Part shown: one piece after another, positions 28,197 through 37,803 of the stretch
Layout of the letters: every line of letters begins with the position of its first letter
Numbering within the stretch: the stretch's first letter is position 1
Assembly: GCF_011065935.2 (NCBI RefSeq)
Contig: NZ_JAAMNH020000001.1
Span: forward strand, 2,811,001-2,875,000
Direction: 5' to 3'
DNA from: Clostridium estertheticum
GTDB taxonomy: Bacteria; Bacillota; Clostridia; Clostridiales; Clostridiaceae
DNA length: 64,000 bases
Notes under the pieces: model-generated
Database searches by the model: none
Told to the model about the DNA's origin: nothing
What the model saw: only the letters and a program-made list of their open reading frames with translations
Position numbers and translations under genes: made by a program

Positions 28197-29027
28197 ATGT
28201 TAGATAAAATTAATTCGGATTTATTGAAAGAAAAACTTATTAAAATAAAGATGGATAACTATGTAATTAATGATTCAGTAAATATATCAGAAATAGCATT
28301 AGAAATGATGGAGTATATTGGCTCTGTAGATTTTGAGTTAAGGGACGAACTTATATATTCAACTTTCTTAAAATGGACAATTAATAATGTGTTTACATCA
28401 GAACAAATGTACAAATTATTAAAAATAAGTCTCGATGAAGAACATTTATTTTATAAAATAGGTGAAAAAGATACTGACTCTGTTTTTACCCGTACATTTT
28501 CACTTTTATTTATTCCACTTGTATTGTATTTAGATAGCAATACTAGCTTTTTAACCAAGGAAGAAACGATAGCCATCAAGGATAAGGTTATTAAATATTT
28601 AGATCTTGAAAAGGATACAAGAGGATATGTAGTTGATAAAGGATGGGCTCACTCTACGGCACATGCCGCTGATACTTTAGATGAAATTGCAAAATCACAA
28701 TATATTAATTATGATGAATTGCTCGAAATATTACATGCAATTAAAACCAGAGTATGTATAAATAATTATACATACATAAACAAAGAAGACGATAGAATGG
28801 TTACTGCAATTATGACTGTTTTTAGCCGGAATTTGATTGATGACAATGAAATAGTAGAATGGATAAAAGGTTTTGGTAACATTGAAAAGACTGGTAAATA
28901 TCCTGAAGAACATCATTTAATAGTGAATATAAGAAATCTTTTAAGAAGCCTATATTTTGAAATGTTGTACCAAAAAAGTTCGAAAATATTTACTAAAGCA
29001 ATTTTAGAGACATTACAAAATTTATAG
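28197..29027 (+). CDS. DUF2785 protein
   Basis: Helical protein of 276 aa matching the DUF2785 family, including the conserved block RGYVVDKGWAHSTAHAADTL near residue 140-160. No signal or membrane span. Function unknown. ATG 28197 follows AAGGGGGG; an upstream in-frame ATG at 28167 lacks one. It shares its cassette with the following small gene, one of the few two-gene cassettes here. Confidence 0.8.
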   Translation: MLDKINSDLLKEKLIKIKMDNYVINDSVNISEIALEMMEYIGSVDFELRDELIYSTFLKWTINNVFTSEQMYKLLKISLDEEHLFYKIGEKDTDSVFTRTFSLLFIPLVLYLDSNTSFLTKEETIAIKDKVIKYLDLEKDTRGYVVDKGWAHSTAHAADTLDEIAKSQYINYDELLEILHAIKTRVCINNYTYINKEDDRMVTAIMTVFSRNLIDDNEIVEWIKGFGNIEKTGKYPEEHHLIVNIRNLLRSLYFEMLYQKSSKIFTKAILETLQNL

Positions 29028-29081
29028 AATTATCTATACAAAAGTAATATCAGAAATAAATTAAATAGAGGTGTATTAGTT

Positions 29082-29378
29082 ATGTATAAAGAAGAAAATG
29101 AGATTGAACCATCAGAAGTTATTTTCTCCTACAATGTTAAGAAAGACAATAAGGTATTTATTTATTGGTATGATAAGCTTATAAAAATACTCTCTGGAGA
29201 AAAAGCTGAGAAATTTCTATCCCAAATTGAAGGTGCAGGTAGTCTTGAATCTCAACAGCTTCTGGCGAAGGCCACAGGAAATCTTAAACGTAAAAAGGAT
29301 GAAAATACAAATACCATTGTAATCAGAGGTTCTCACTTTACTAGGAAAAACAATAGAGTTAAATCTAATATATACTAA
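29082..29378 (+). CDS. Conserved small protein of unknown function
   Basis: 98 aa, basic, no membrane span. The N-terminal part (VIFSYNVKKDNKVFIYWYDK) looks like a short beta-rich module followed by LSGEKAEKFLSQIEG, a pattern I associate with conserved small proteins of Firmicutes without assigned role. A weak ribosome binding site (AGAGGTG) precedes the ATG. Second gene of the DUF2785 cassette, 54 bp behind it. Confidence 0.65.
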   Translation: MYKEENEIEPSEVIFSYNVKKDNKVFIYWYDKLIKILSGEKAEKFLSQIEGAGSLESQQLLAKATGNLKRKKDENTNTIVIRGSHFTRKNNRVKSNIY

Positions 29379-29535
29379 TTCTAGCAAATGATCATAATTT
29401 ATAGTATTGGTCAGATTATGATTTTCATAAAACCTGAATTAAAGGTACCCTAAAGGTTGTCTTAAATTAAATGATTTATTCACTAAAAAGGGTTTTAGAT
29501 AGTGGAAATTTAGAATGTAGTGACTACGGACTTCA

Positions 29536-29629
29536 TCTAACAAAATACTCCCGTTCGCTACGCACATTAGCCAGCCTAAGATAGGAGATATCTAAGGCTG
29601 GCTAATGTCGGGAGTAAGGAACCGTTAGT
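29536..29629 (+). repeat. attC 3
   Basis: R'' CTAAC, L'' TACTCCCG, L' CGGGAGTA, R' GTTAG. One of the shorter sites (about 94 bp) with inner arm TTAGCCAGCCTAAG / TAAGGCTGGCTAA. Confidence 0.9.
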
Positions 29630-29834
29630 GGAAATGGCATATTAAATAAAGTTTTGGTTTCGCACTAATTTATTTATCAATACTAGCTTGTGAAAAAGTA
29701 ATCAGTAAGGGTAATTTATATATATGTAGATAAATAGTAATTTGGTAATTTTAAAAAATAAGTTGAAATACATTTTAAAGCATTATATGATGAATTCAGG
29801 CATCGATGTACTCTATTAAAAAAGAAGGTAAGTT

Positions 29835-30290
29835 ATGGATATTAATATTGAAATGATATCATCATATAAAATTGCTTATATACGAAGAGCAGGTCCTTAC
29901 GGTTCAGAGAATGTGCAAATAATGGAGCAATTAAAAAGTTGGGCTAGAGAAAAAAACTTATTTAATGAAAATTCAATTATATTAGGAATAGCCCAAGATA
30001 ACCCTCAATTCACAGAACCTAAAGATTGTCGTTATGATACATGTTTAGTTGTTTCGGATGAATTTAAAGTTGATAATAAGTATATTAATTTCGGAAAAAC
30101 TATCGGTGGAAAATATTGCGTATTTAAAATAAGTCATACGGTAGATGCTATGCAAAAAGCATGGATGGAGATATTTTCGGTGTTATCAAAAAGAAATTAT
30201 GAATTTGATGATAAAAGACCTATTCTTGAACGCTATGCAATGCAGATGATAAATAAGCATTATTGTGAAATTTGCGTACCAATATTATAA
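29835..30290 (+). CDS. GyrI-like effector-binding domain protein
   Basis: Stand-alone GyrI/SOUL-like small-molecule-binding domain of 151 aa (starts VEMISSYKIAYIRRAGPYG-like, ends with an EICVPI strand). Such domains occur alone, as in the gyrase inhibitor GyrI, or fused to AraC-type regulators, as in the gene at 32753. The role may be drug sequestration or sensing (inference). AGAAGGTAAG precedes the ATG. Confidence 0.8.
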   Translation: MDINIEMISSYKIAYIRRAGPYGSENVQIMEQLKSWAREKNLFNENSIILGIAQDNPQFTEPKDCRYDTCLVVSDEFKVDNKYINFGKTIGGKYCVFKISHTVDAMQKAWMEIFSVLSKRNYEFDDKRPILERYAMQMINKHYCEICVPIL

Positions 30291-30415
30291 AAGAATATTA
30301 AAACAAATTCCAATTTATCGTTAAGTTAATTCTCAATCTCTTATATGACGAACAAAGCCCAAAAGAGTTGAGGGGTATAGTCAACGAATAAAATGTAGTG
30401 CAAATATGCTACTTC

Positions 30416-30541
30416 CACTAACAATGCATTCAAGTTCGCTTTGGCTAAATTAGGGTAAAGCCTTCGAAGAAGCCAAAGCACATTCCTTCACCAAGCCAGG
30501 TCTGGCTAGGCTCAGGAACGTCTCGAATGCGAGACGTTATG
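30416..30541 (+). repeat. attC 4
   Basis: R'' CACTAAC, L'' GCATTCaAG, L' CTcGAATGC, R' GTTATG. The inner arms CTTTGGC / GCCAAAG and CATTCCTTCACC / AGGAACG form a three-way junction. Confidence 0.88.
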
Positions 30542-30669
30542 TGAAATTTCAGGTCTATCAGAAATTATCTTACGCATTTAGTTATTTTAAACCATTCTAA
30601 TATAAAGGATAAGTAATATTGGTTATTAACTGTTACTTATCCATAAAAATACGAAGGAGTTAGAATCAA

Positions 30670-31293
30670 ATGGAAAATAAGCACGGAATAGGGCTACCTA
30701 CATTAGAAGAAGCAAAAATATTATTAGAAGAAGCAGGAAGGTTAAATCCAGGACTTTGGGTTGAACATTCTATTTATTCTGGAAAAGCAGCACAATTGAT
30801 AGCACAAAATTGTGACAATATAGATTCAGATACCGCGTTAATATTAGGGATGCTCCATGATATAGGTAGAAGATTCGGAATAACAGGCATGAGGCATAGT
30901 ATAGACGGTTATAATTTTTTAATGGAAAAAGGTTTTTATAAGGCGGCAAAGGTATGCATTACTCATTCATTTGATTGCAAAGATATAAAATCTGCCTTTG
31001 GAAAATGGGATTGTACTGAGAAAGAATATGATTTTGTAAAACATTACTTGGAAAAAACTGAATATGATGATTACGATAGACTTATACAATTATGTGATGC
31101 CTTAGCATTTATAGATGGTTATTATCTGATCGAGAAAAGAATGGTTGAAGCCGCAATAAGACATGGTATCAATGAATATACTACACTTAAATGGAATGAA
31201 ACACTTGAAATAAAAGCGTATTTTGAACATAAGATAGGAAAGTCTGTCTACAGTATACTTCCTGGAGTTATTGAAAATACATTTGGGCTATAG
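30670..31293 (+). CDS. HD-domain phosphohydrolase (paralogue 1)
   Basis: HD-superfamily metal-dependent phosphohydrolase of 207 aa: His33, the HD pair His63-Asp64 in MLHDIG, a later His in THSF, and the Asp in LCDALA. The substrate is unknown; relatives act on nucleotides or phosphorylated metabolites. GAAGGAG precedes the ATG. Two more copies are in the array (31639, 53137), all starting with a (G)VPTLEEA-like segment, so this cassette family has multiplied. Confidence 0.85.
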   Translation: MENKHGIGLPTLEEAKILLEEAGRLNPGLWVEHSIYSGKAAQLIAQNCDNIDSDTALILGMLHDIGRRFGITGMRHSIDGYNFLMEKGFYKAAKVCITHSFDCKDIKSAFGKWDCTEKEYDFVKHYLEKTEYDDYDRLIQLCDALAFIDGYYLIEKRMVEAAIRHGINEYTTLKWNETLEIKAYFEHKIGKSVYSILPGVIENTFGL

Positions 31294-31404
31294 ATATATT
31301 TTTCCACATAAATTAATTCACAGTATTCGTATACAGTTAAATAAATCACGAGTGAATTAGTGGAAAGTGCACGCCATTTAGAGAGTGCAAGACCTGAAAC
31401 ATCA

Positions 31405-31575
31405 CATAACAAAATGTTGACGTTCGCCTTGGCTGGAGAGTCCTTTGAGGAATGGCAAGCTATACAGAAAAGCTATGTTCCAAGCTAAGAAAATCTAAAA
31501 TCATCGCCAAGGCACATTCCTTCACCAAGCCCGTCGGGCTGAGGTTAATGAACGTCGTCAACACGAAACGTTATA
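31405..31575 (+). repeat. attC 5
   Basis: R'' CATAAC, L'' GTTGACG with matching L' CGTCAAC (both changed from the usual GTTGCCG/CGGCAAC), R' GTTATAT. Long form with an insertion in the first inner loop. Confidence 0.92.
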
Positions 31576-31638
31576 TGCCATTCCTAAGTTAGTTACTTAG
31601 TACTTATTAATAAATGTTATTAAAGGAGATGCACAATT

Positions 31639-32265
31639 ATGATAAATCATTTGGGACAAGGTGTGCCAACCCTAGAGGAGGCAAAATTACTATTACTAGA
31701 AGGACAAAAATTAAATCCTGGTCCTTGGATTGATCATTCAATGAATGCAGGAAGAGCAGCAGAGTTGATAGCAAAAAATTGTAAAGGGTTAAACCCAGAT
31801 GTTGCTTTAGTACTAGGAATGCTACATGACATCGGTGTAAGATTTGGGGTTTCATATATGAAGCATATTTTACACGGCTATAATTTTGCTATGGAAAAGG
31901 GGTATTATAAACTAGCAAAAGTTTGTTTAACTCATTCATTTGAGTGCCAAGATATAAGAACTTGTTTTGGAAGATGGGATTATTGTAGTGATGAAGAATA
32001 CAGTTTTATTAAGAATTACATTGAGTCTGCAGAATATGATGATTATGATAGATTGATACAATTATGTGATGCACTAGCATTACCAAGCGGGTTTTGCTTA
32101 ATGGAAAAGAGAATGGTTGATGTAGTATTAAGACATGGGATACATGAGCATATTATTAATAAATGGAGAGCAACTTTCAAAAACAAACAATATTTTGAAG
32201 AGAGGATGGGAAAATCAATATATAGTGTATTACCAGGTGTTATAGAAAACACTTTTGATTTATAA
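31639..32265 (+). CDS. HD-domain phosphohydrolase (paralogue 2)
   Basis: 208 aa, clearly related to the neighbouring gene at 30670 over its full length, with the same HD residues (MLHDIG, THSF, LCDALA). AAAGGAG precedes the ATG. Adjacent paralogous cassettes have different leaders and different attC sites, so they were probably captured separately rather than by tandem duplication. Confidence 0.85.
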   Translation: MINHLGQGVPTLEEAKLLLLEGQKLNPGPWIDHSMNAGRAAELIAKNCKGLNPDVALVLGMLHDIGVRFGVSYMKHILHGYNFAMEKGYYKLAKVCLTHSFECQDIRTCFGRWDYCSDEEYSFIKNYIESAEYDDYDRLIQLCDALALPSGFCLMEKRMVDVVLRHGIHEHIINKWRATFKNKQYFEERMGKSIYSVLPGVIENTFDL

Positions 32266-32381
32266 ATGTGTATTCCTATTAAGTAAAGAAAGTATAAGAT
32301 AAAATTTGAAATTCACAGAACGTGCATATATCGGAGTTTTCAATTTAGAGGTAAGCGAAAATTTAGTTTAGACGGAACGGC

Positions 32382-32556
32382 ATATAACAAAATGTTGCCG
32401 TTCGCCTTGGCTGGTAGACTATTTTATATGGTAATATGCAAATTTATGACTTGTAATCTATATATAGGTTAGTAGTTATCCCATCGCCAAGGCACATTCC
32501 TTCACCAAGCCCGTCGGGCTAAGGTTTCAGGAACGTCGGCAACAAGAAACGTTATA
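32382..32556 (+). repeat. attC 6
   Basis: R'' TATAAC, L'' GTTGCCG, L' CGGCAAC, R' GTTATAG. First inner loop is the AT-rich type shared with attC 7, 9, 25, 27 and 30 (contains CTATATATAG). Confidence 0.93.
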
Positions 32557-32752
32557 GGAAATGGCAATGCCGGGGCTATTCTTTGGAGCCTCCATATTTT
32601 GCTTAGGTAGAGCTAAAATTTAGTAGTTATTACATCAGCGTAATTTTATACGAAGTATGGATTATTTATATTTTATTTAGACAAATGAAAGCAAGGTAGG
32701 ATAGGAAATAACAGTTATATTTTAGTACAATTTGTACATGGAGGTGAGAAAA

Positions 32753-33622
32753 ATGAATTTTATTAAAAACTTGCAGAGGGCAATCGACTATATGGAAGAA
32801 CATATATTAGAACCTATTACATATGAAGATGTTGCAAGGCATGTCTATATGTCAAGCTATAATTTTCATAGGACATTTAGTTTAGTGACTGGTATTACAG
32901 CTAATGAGTATATTAGGAATAGAAGATTATCTATGGCGGGGCAGGAACTCTCTATGTCTGATGCAAAGGTAATTGATATTGCTTTAAAATATGGTTATGA
33001 TTCGCCCGAAAGTTTTACAAAGGCATTTTCCAGATTTCATGGTATTACGCCGAATGTGGCAAGGCGTGCAGGTATGAAATTAAAATCTTTTAATCGCCTT
33101 CTTATTAAAATAAAATTGGAAGGTGGTACTGTTATGGACTACAGAATCGAAAAACGAGAAGGATTCAAATTATTGGCTAAGGTTGCAAAGTTTAGAAATG
33201 AAATAATTTCAGAAGAGGGAAATACTGAAATTCCGGATTTTTGGAAAGAATGTGGTGACAATGGAACATTTGATGGTCTGAAACAAAACACTAGCAAGAA
33301 TGATATTTATGGAGCTTGTGCACCAATATCAAAAGAAAGTACACATTTTGATTATGGTATTGGTATGGAATTTAGTGGTGGTAATGTACCGGAGGGATAT
33401 ACTATATGGGAGGTAAAACCTATATTATGGGCTGTATTTAAATGTATTGGTGAAACTGGGGATTGTATAGGCGAAACATGGGGGAAAATCTTTTCAGAAT
33501 TTCTTCCAGGTTCAGAGTATAGCATGATTGATGATACTGATTTTGAATTGTACTCAGAAGATATTAATGCAGATTGCTTTTGTGAAATATGGATTCCTGT
33601 TGAGAAAAAGACATATGCATAA
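32753..33622 (+). CDS. AraC-family regulator with GyrI-like effector domain
   Basis: 289 aa. The N-terminal AraC-type double helix-turn-helix (1-105, with FHRTFS and SPESFTKAFSRFHGITP) is joined to a GyrI-like binding domain (about 130-289). This Rob/BltR-like layout usually senses toxic or signalling small molecules. ATG 32753 follows GGAGGTGAG. The target genes are not evident. Confidence 0.88.
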   Translation: MNFIKNLQRAIDYMEEHILEPITYEDVARHVYMSSYNFHRTFSLVTGITANEYIRNRRLSMAGQELSMSDAKVIDIALKYGYDSPESFTKAFSRFHGITPNVARRAGMKLKSFNRLLIKIKLEGGTVMDYRIEKREGFKLLAKVAKFRNEIISEEGNTEIPDFWKECGDNGTFDGLKQNTSKNDIYGACAPISKESTHFDYGIGMEFSGGNVPEGYTIWEVKPILWAVFKCIGETGDCIGETWGKIFSEFLPGSEYSMIDDTDFELYSEDINADCFCEIWIPVEKKTYA

Positions 33623-33669
33623 TTGATAAAATAGGTTTAATCTCAGAAGTTAAGGTGAGTTGCCACTCC

Positions 33670-33832
33670 CTATAACGAAATGTTGCCGCCCGCCTTGACT
33701 GGTGGGCTCTTTTTTTTATAGCAATGTGTAAATTTATGGTTTATAATCTATATATAGGTTGTCGTTCGACTGTCCCCAAGGCGCATTACTTCGCCAAACG
33801 CGTCGAGCTAGGTATCTAAAGACGAAGTTAAG
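33670..33832 (+). repeat. attC 7, right half degenerate
   Basis: R'' TATAAC and L'' GTTGCCG are intact, but after the second inner arm the sequence runs GGTATCTAAAGACGAAGTTA: L' CGGCAAC is missing and only a weak GTTA remains. Confidence 0.7.
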
Positions 33833-33860
33833 TTTAATTTTATTAGTGGAGGTAAAGAAA

Positions 33861-34430
33861 GTGATTACATATAGAGAAATTGATAAATCATATTTTGAAA
33901 AATATGACAGTATTCCTATGATTGTTCATGTAAAAAGCATACTTACATTAGAGAAAATTGAAAATGGATTGGGAGGAATTTTGCTAAAAGAAACATCCAT
34001 TAAAGAATACCGAAAAGATTTAGGAATATATGAGGAGGCAAAAATATGCTGAAAATTTGACATAACTAATTGGGCATTCTTTATGGCGTTTGATAACGAA
34101 TTCCCTATTGGGGCAGTTACTGTTGCCTCAAAAACAAAAAATGTTAATATGCTTGATGGTAGAGACGATATGAGTGTGTTATGGGATATAAGAGTTGATG
34201 ATAGATATAAGCGACAGGGAGTAGGTACAAAGTTATTTACTATAGCTGTTGAGTGGTCTAAATCAAATGGATTAAAACAGATGAAAATTGAATGTCAAAA
34301 TAATAATGTTCAAGCGTGCAGATTTTACCATAATCACGGTGCCATATTAGGAAAGATAGACGAATATGCTTATTACAATGATATTGATATAGAAGATGAA
34401 GTTCAACTTCTATGGTATTTAGATTTATAA
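33861..34430 (+). pseudogene. GNAT acetyltransferase interrupted by one TGA
   Basis: Reading from GTG 33861 (after GGAGGT), the frame encodes a GNAT N-acetyltransferase but stops at TGA 34050. The same frame continues through KFDITNWAFF to MAFDN and on to 34430, with the acetyl-CoA loop RYKRQGVGTKLF and the LKQMKIECQNNNVQACRFYH region intact. A single nonsense change therefore splits a full-length gene (about 189 codons). The 3' part could be made from ATG 34083. Its cassette also has mismatched ends and a damaged attC upstream. Confidence 0.8.
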
Positions 34431-34545
34431 ATATTATAAGCAAATTTAATGTATAATCTTGTTATTTTGAGGTGTATGTAGTGAAATTAATTTGATAATT
34501 GATAAAATAAGTTTAATCTCAGAAATTAAAGAAAGTTGCCACTTC

Positions 34546-34657
34546 CTATAACAAAAAACTCCCATTCGTTTTGGCATGAAAAGATTGCCAAAACACATTC
34601 TTTCGCCAAGCGCGGTCGCGCTAGGGCTCAAGAACGTCGGGAGTTAGGTACGTTATA
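34546..34657 (+). repeat. attC 8
   Basis: R'' TATAAC, L'' AACTCCCG, L' CGGGAGTT, R' GTTATAC. Inner arms TTTTGGCA / TGCCAAAA and a hairpin with GCGCGGTCGCGC. Confidence 0.92.
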
Positions 34658-34720
34658 CGCCATTTGCAAAGTGACTGAGCATGTATGCATTTTCAAATAA
34701 ATTAATAGGGGTGATTAAGA

Positions 34721-35437
34721 ATGGTGATAAATAAGATTGACGAAGAAATTATCAAAAGAGAAGAAGATGTGTTTTTAATGCTAGATGATTTACTAGACAA
34801 AAGAGATGCAGAGTGGTGGGGCAAGTTCTATTCTAATAAAGATAAACCGATACCATTTTTTATAAATGCTCCTGATGAAAATCTTGTTTCGTATTTAGAA
34901 AGTGGGATTTTCAAGGCAGGTAGAGTTTTAGATATTGGGTGTGGTAATGGAAGAAATTCTCTGTATCTTGCTAAAAAAAACTTTGAAGTTGATGGAATTG
35001 ATTTTTCGCAAACCTCAATTGAATGGGCATGTCAAAGAGCTTTAGAGAGTTCTATAGATGTCAACTTTATAAATAGGTCAATATTTGATTTTGAAGCTCT
35101 AAAAAATAGTTATGATTACATATATGACAGTGGATGTTTACATCATATTAATCCTCACAGGAGGAGTCAATATCTTAGTAAGATAGCGGAATTATTGAAA
35201 GAAGATGGATATTTTGGGCTAACCTGCTTTAATTTGAGGGGTGGAGCAAATATATCAGATTATGATGTGTATAGGGAATTTTCTATGTGTGGAGGTCTAG
35301 GTTTTTCAGAGTCAAAGTTAAAGGCAATTTTAGAACCTTATTTCACTGTACTTGAATTTAGGGAAATGAAAGAAAGTAAAGATATTAATATGTTTGGGAA
35401 AGAAATTTTATGGGCTGTTTTGATGAGAAAGAAGTAG
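34721..35437 (+). CDS. SAM-dependent methyltransferase
   Basis: Class I methyltransferase of 238 aa. The SAM-binding motif I VLDIGCGNG is at 69-77, the acidic end of strand 2 in VDGIDFS, and YDSGCLHHI marks motif IV. Similar to small-molecule methyltransferases often annotated as tellurite/thiopurine-type; substrate unknown. GGGGTGA precedes the ATG. Confidence 0.85.
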   Translation: MVINKIDEEIIKREEDVFLMLDDLLDKRDAEWWGKFYSNKDKPIPFFINAPDENLVSYLESGIFKAGRVLDIGCGNGRNSLYLAKKNFEVDGIDFSQTSIEWACQRALESSIDVNFINRSIFDFEALKNSYDYIYDSGCLHHINPHRRSQYLSKIAELLKEDGYFGLTCFNLRGGANISDYDVYREFSMCGGLGFSESKLKAILEPYFTVLEFREMKESKDINMFGKEILWAVLMRKK

Positions 35438-35501
35438 AAGTAATCTACTATTCAGGCTATTTGCATCCATATTAATAAATATAGTTAGGCTAGTAGCACG
35501 G

Positions 35502-35679
35502 CGTATAACAAAATGTTGCCGTCCACCTTGGCTGGTGGACTATTTTTATATAGTAATGTGTAAATTTATGACTTATAATCTATATATAGGTTAGTGATTG
35601 ACCTCTCGCCAAGGCACATTCCCCAGCCCAAGTGCGGTCGCACTAGGGCTGGGAAACGTCTGCAACAAGTAACGTTATA
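35502..35679 (+). repeat. attC 9
   Basis: R'' TATAAC, L'' GTTGCCG, L' CtGCAAC, R' GTTATAT. AT-rich first loop with CTATATATAG, second hairpin with AGTGCGGTCGCACT. Confidence 0.92.
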
Positions 35680-35991
35680 TGACAGAACATATTATTGACT
35701 AAAAGGAGAGTTAATATTGTAAGTAAGTAAAAGAAAAAATGTCAATCTCTTTTTTATCAGTTGTCAGTAGATTGCGATTCAAAAAATGGCATAATATCAG
35801 AATGGTATAGGTTTTTAGAAATAGTATATACGAGTATTATATTCTTAAAAGTTAGGTTAGATTGGCAGGATATTGTGATGGAACTACTAAATATATAATG
35901 AAAAAACATAGATATATATTCCATTCCACAAGTGAGAATATATGAAATTTATGAGAAAATCAAGATAATATAGAAAGGAAAGGATTGTTGT
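35680..35991 (+). other. Cassette leader with collapsed remnant of an upstream gene
   Basis: Starts TATGACAGAACATATTATTG and GGAGAG like the cassette at 61841. The longer relative there holds a broken small gene; here most of it is deleted. No intact frame. Confidence 0.5.
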
Positions 35992-36213
35992 ATGAGTTAT
36001 GGAGCATTATTATTGAAATCTATTAAAAAAATATTACCGACAACGATAGGTTGTATATTTGGAATAATGATTGCTTATATATTATTCTTGCGTTTTAATA
36101 GCTTTACTACGGCTAAACATATGTTTATTTATATTATAGGATTTTTTATTAGTTTTTTAATACTTACAAGTATAACATGGTTGTTTTATATTTTTAAATT
36201 TCATAAGAAATAG
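35992..36213 (+). CDS. Small two-span membrane protein (copy 1)
   Basis: 73 aa with two hydrophobic helices (about 17-34 and 43-67) and a short basic tail FHKK. AAAGGAAAGG precedes the ATG. A nearly identical 72-aa copy is at 62331 in another cassette. Function unknown. Confidence 0.7.
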   Translation: MSYGALLLKSIKKILPTTIGCIFGIMIAYILFLRFNSFTTAKHMFIYIIGFFISFLILTSITWLFYIFKFHKK

Positions 36214-36361
36214 AAAATGACACAATTACTGACCTGTGTCTGTTTTTTAAATCGTTGCCGTACCCGCCATTGAAGAAGTGCAAGGTAAGGCCTTAGAACT
36301 AGATATTAACAATTTTTTTGATTAAAATAAGTAGATAGTAGAAGTTTTCGCAAGTTCCGTC

Positions 36362-36473
36362 ATATAACAAAATGTTCAAGTTCCCTTTGCATGAAAAGAT
36401 TGCAAAGCACACCTACGAAGCCAAGTGCGGTCGCACTAAGCTTCGTAGGTGTCTTGAACACGAAACGTTAGCA
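36362..36473 (+). repeat. attC 10
   Basis: R'' TATAAC, L'' GTTCAAG, L' CTTGAAC, R' GTTAGC. Inner arms CTTTGCA / TGCAAAG and CACCTACGAAG / CTTCGTAGGTG, both perfect. Confidence 0.93.
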
Positions 36474-36634
36474 GAAAGTCTTGGTAGCAGAGTGCAAGTT
36501 CGAAATTTTTTTGAATTTTATGAAGTACATTTTTGTTTGATAAAACAAAATAGAGATTATTCGTATTATATGGTATAGGCAGTGACGTCCTTGCCACTCC
36601 ACAATCATATAGTTCTAAGGAGGGTTACATTATA

Positions 36635-37234
36635 TTGAGAAAAGGTATATTTGTTTTCTTTGGATATTCGATGCCAATGAAAAGACGATTTGAACTTATT
36701 AAAAGCGCAGGTTTTGATTCGGTTATGATATGGTGGGGAAATGGCACAGGTAATTTTGAAGGTGAAAAGTTTGCTTATAGATTGTTAGCTGCGAAATATG
36801 ATTTATACATTTGCAATGCGCATCTGCCGTTTGATGAATGCAATGATCTGTGGAGTGACGCCTCTGTGGGAGACGAGTATGTAGATTTTATTTTTCAAAA
36901 TATTAATTCATCAAAATTGGGATTCTGTTTTGACAGCGGACATAATAATTTTTTTACACCTGACATAGATGTTTTAAGTAAATACAAGCAGCATATTTTT
37001 GCCTTACATTTGGATGATAACGTGGGTGATGCAGACATACATATGCTACCGTTTGATGGGACAACAAATTGGGACAGGATGATAAAAACACTTAAAGAAA
37101 TCAAATACAATGGAGTTCTTTCACTTGAGGTTCAGCAGGACAGGCATGAAAAATATCATGGGTTAAGTCCAGAAAATTATCTAGCATTGGCAATTGAAAG
37201 AGCAGAAAGGATTGAACAAGGCTTGAAGATCTGA
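36635..37234 (+). CDS. Xylose-isomerase-like TIM-barrel protein, internally shortened
   Basis: Sugar-phosphate isomerase/epimerase family protein of 199 aa; relatives have about 260. The start (GIFVFFGYSMPMKRRFELIK), the metal-site region CFDSGHNN, ALHLDDN and LSLEVQQ are recognisable, but about 60 residues seem to be missing around residue 78-83, where a middle Glu ligand and two barrel strands should be. The start is TTG after AAGGAGGG. An in-frame deletion probably makes it inactive. Confidence 0.7.
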   Translation: MRKGIFVFFGYSMPMKRRFELIKSAGFDSVMIWWGNGTGNFEGEKFAYRLLAAKYDLYICNAHLPFDECNDLWSDASVGDEYVDFIFQNINSSKLGFCFDSGHNNFFTPDIDVLSKYKQHIFALHLDDNVGDADIHMLPFDGTTNWDRMIKTLKEIKYNGVLSLEVQQDRHEKYHGLSPENYLALAIERAERIEQGLKI

Positions 37235-37392
37235 AAGCAGATTTTATAAGTGAATTTGTTGTAGAATAAGAGAAGTTATGATAACAAAAATGAGCATAAT
37301 CCATAGACAAACTGATGTATGCTCTTTACATAATCTTTAAGTAAAGTGTTTTTTTTGATAGTGGTAGTTCCAAGTATGGTGTGAGGACCTTC

Positions 37393-37503
37393 TGCTAACA
37401 AAATGTTCAAGTTCGCTTTGCATGAAAAGACTGCAAAGCACACCTACGAAGCTAAGTGCGGTCGCTCTAAGCTTCTCGGCGTCTTGAACACGAAACGTTA
37501 TAT
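37393..37503 (+). repeat. attC 11
   Basis: R'' GCTAAC, L'' GTTCAAG, L' CTTGAAC, R' GTTATAT. The R'' side TTCTGCTAAC matches the start of its own cassette (TTAGCAGAA at 36468), not the next one. Confidence 0.93.
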
Positions 37504-37803
37504 GTAATTTTTGTTAAACAGAGCAATCATTCATATGTTTTAATTTATTTTCTTCAGAAGCAATTGTTAGATATTGTCCACCAACAGGTTTTATCAGAAT
37601 AATCATATATAACTTTAAAAAACATGAGATAAATAGATGGTTACTAGTTAAATATAAGCTAGTATGTCTAAGCAGTAAAGTAATGCAGCACAAAGTAAAA
37701 ATATGACACATACCTAACTTGTAATATAATCATATTGTAAATATATTAATAACACATAAATGTTTATTCGTAAATGATTTAAATGTTAAGAGGGGGAAAT
37801 TTT

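Noticed and set aside
33759..33860. Upstream extension of the GNAT gene from 33759
   Set aside because: These codons are read from attC 7. GTG 33861 has a good ribosome binding site.
34050..34052. TGA as selenocysteine or recoded Trp
   Set aside because: No SECIS-like hairpin seen directly after it, homologous GNATs do not need Cys/Sec there, and all other genes use TGA as a stop.
36372..36578. 68-codon frame
   Set aside because: It is a read-through of attC 10, with no ribosome binding site.
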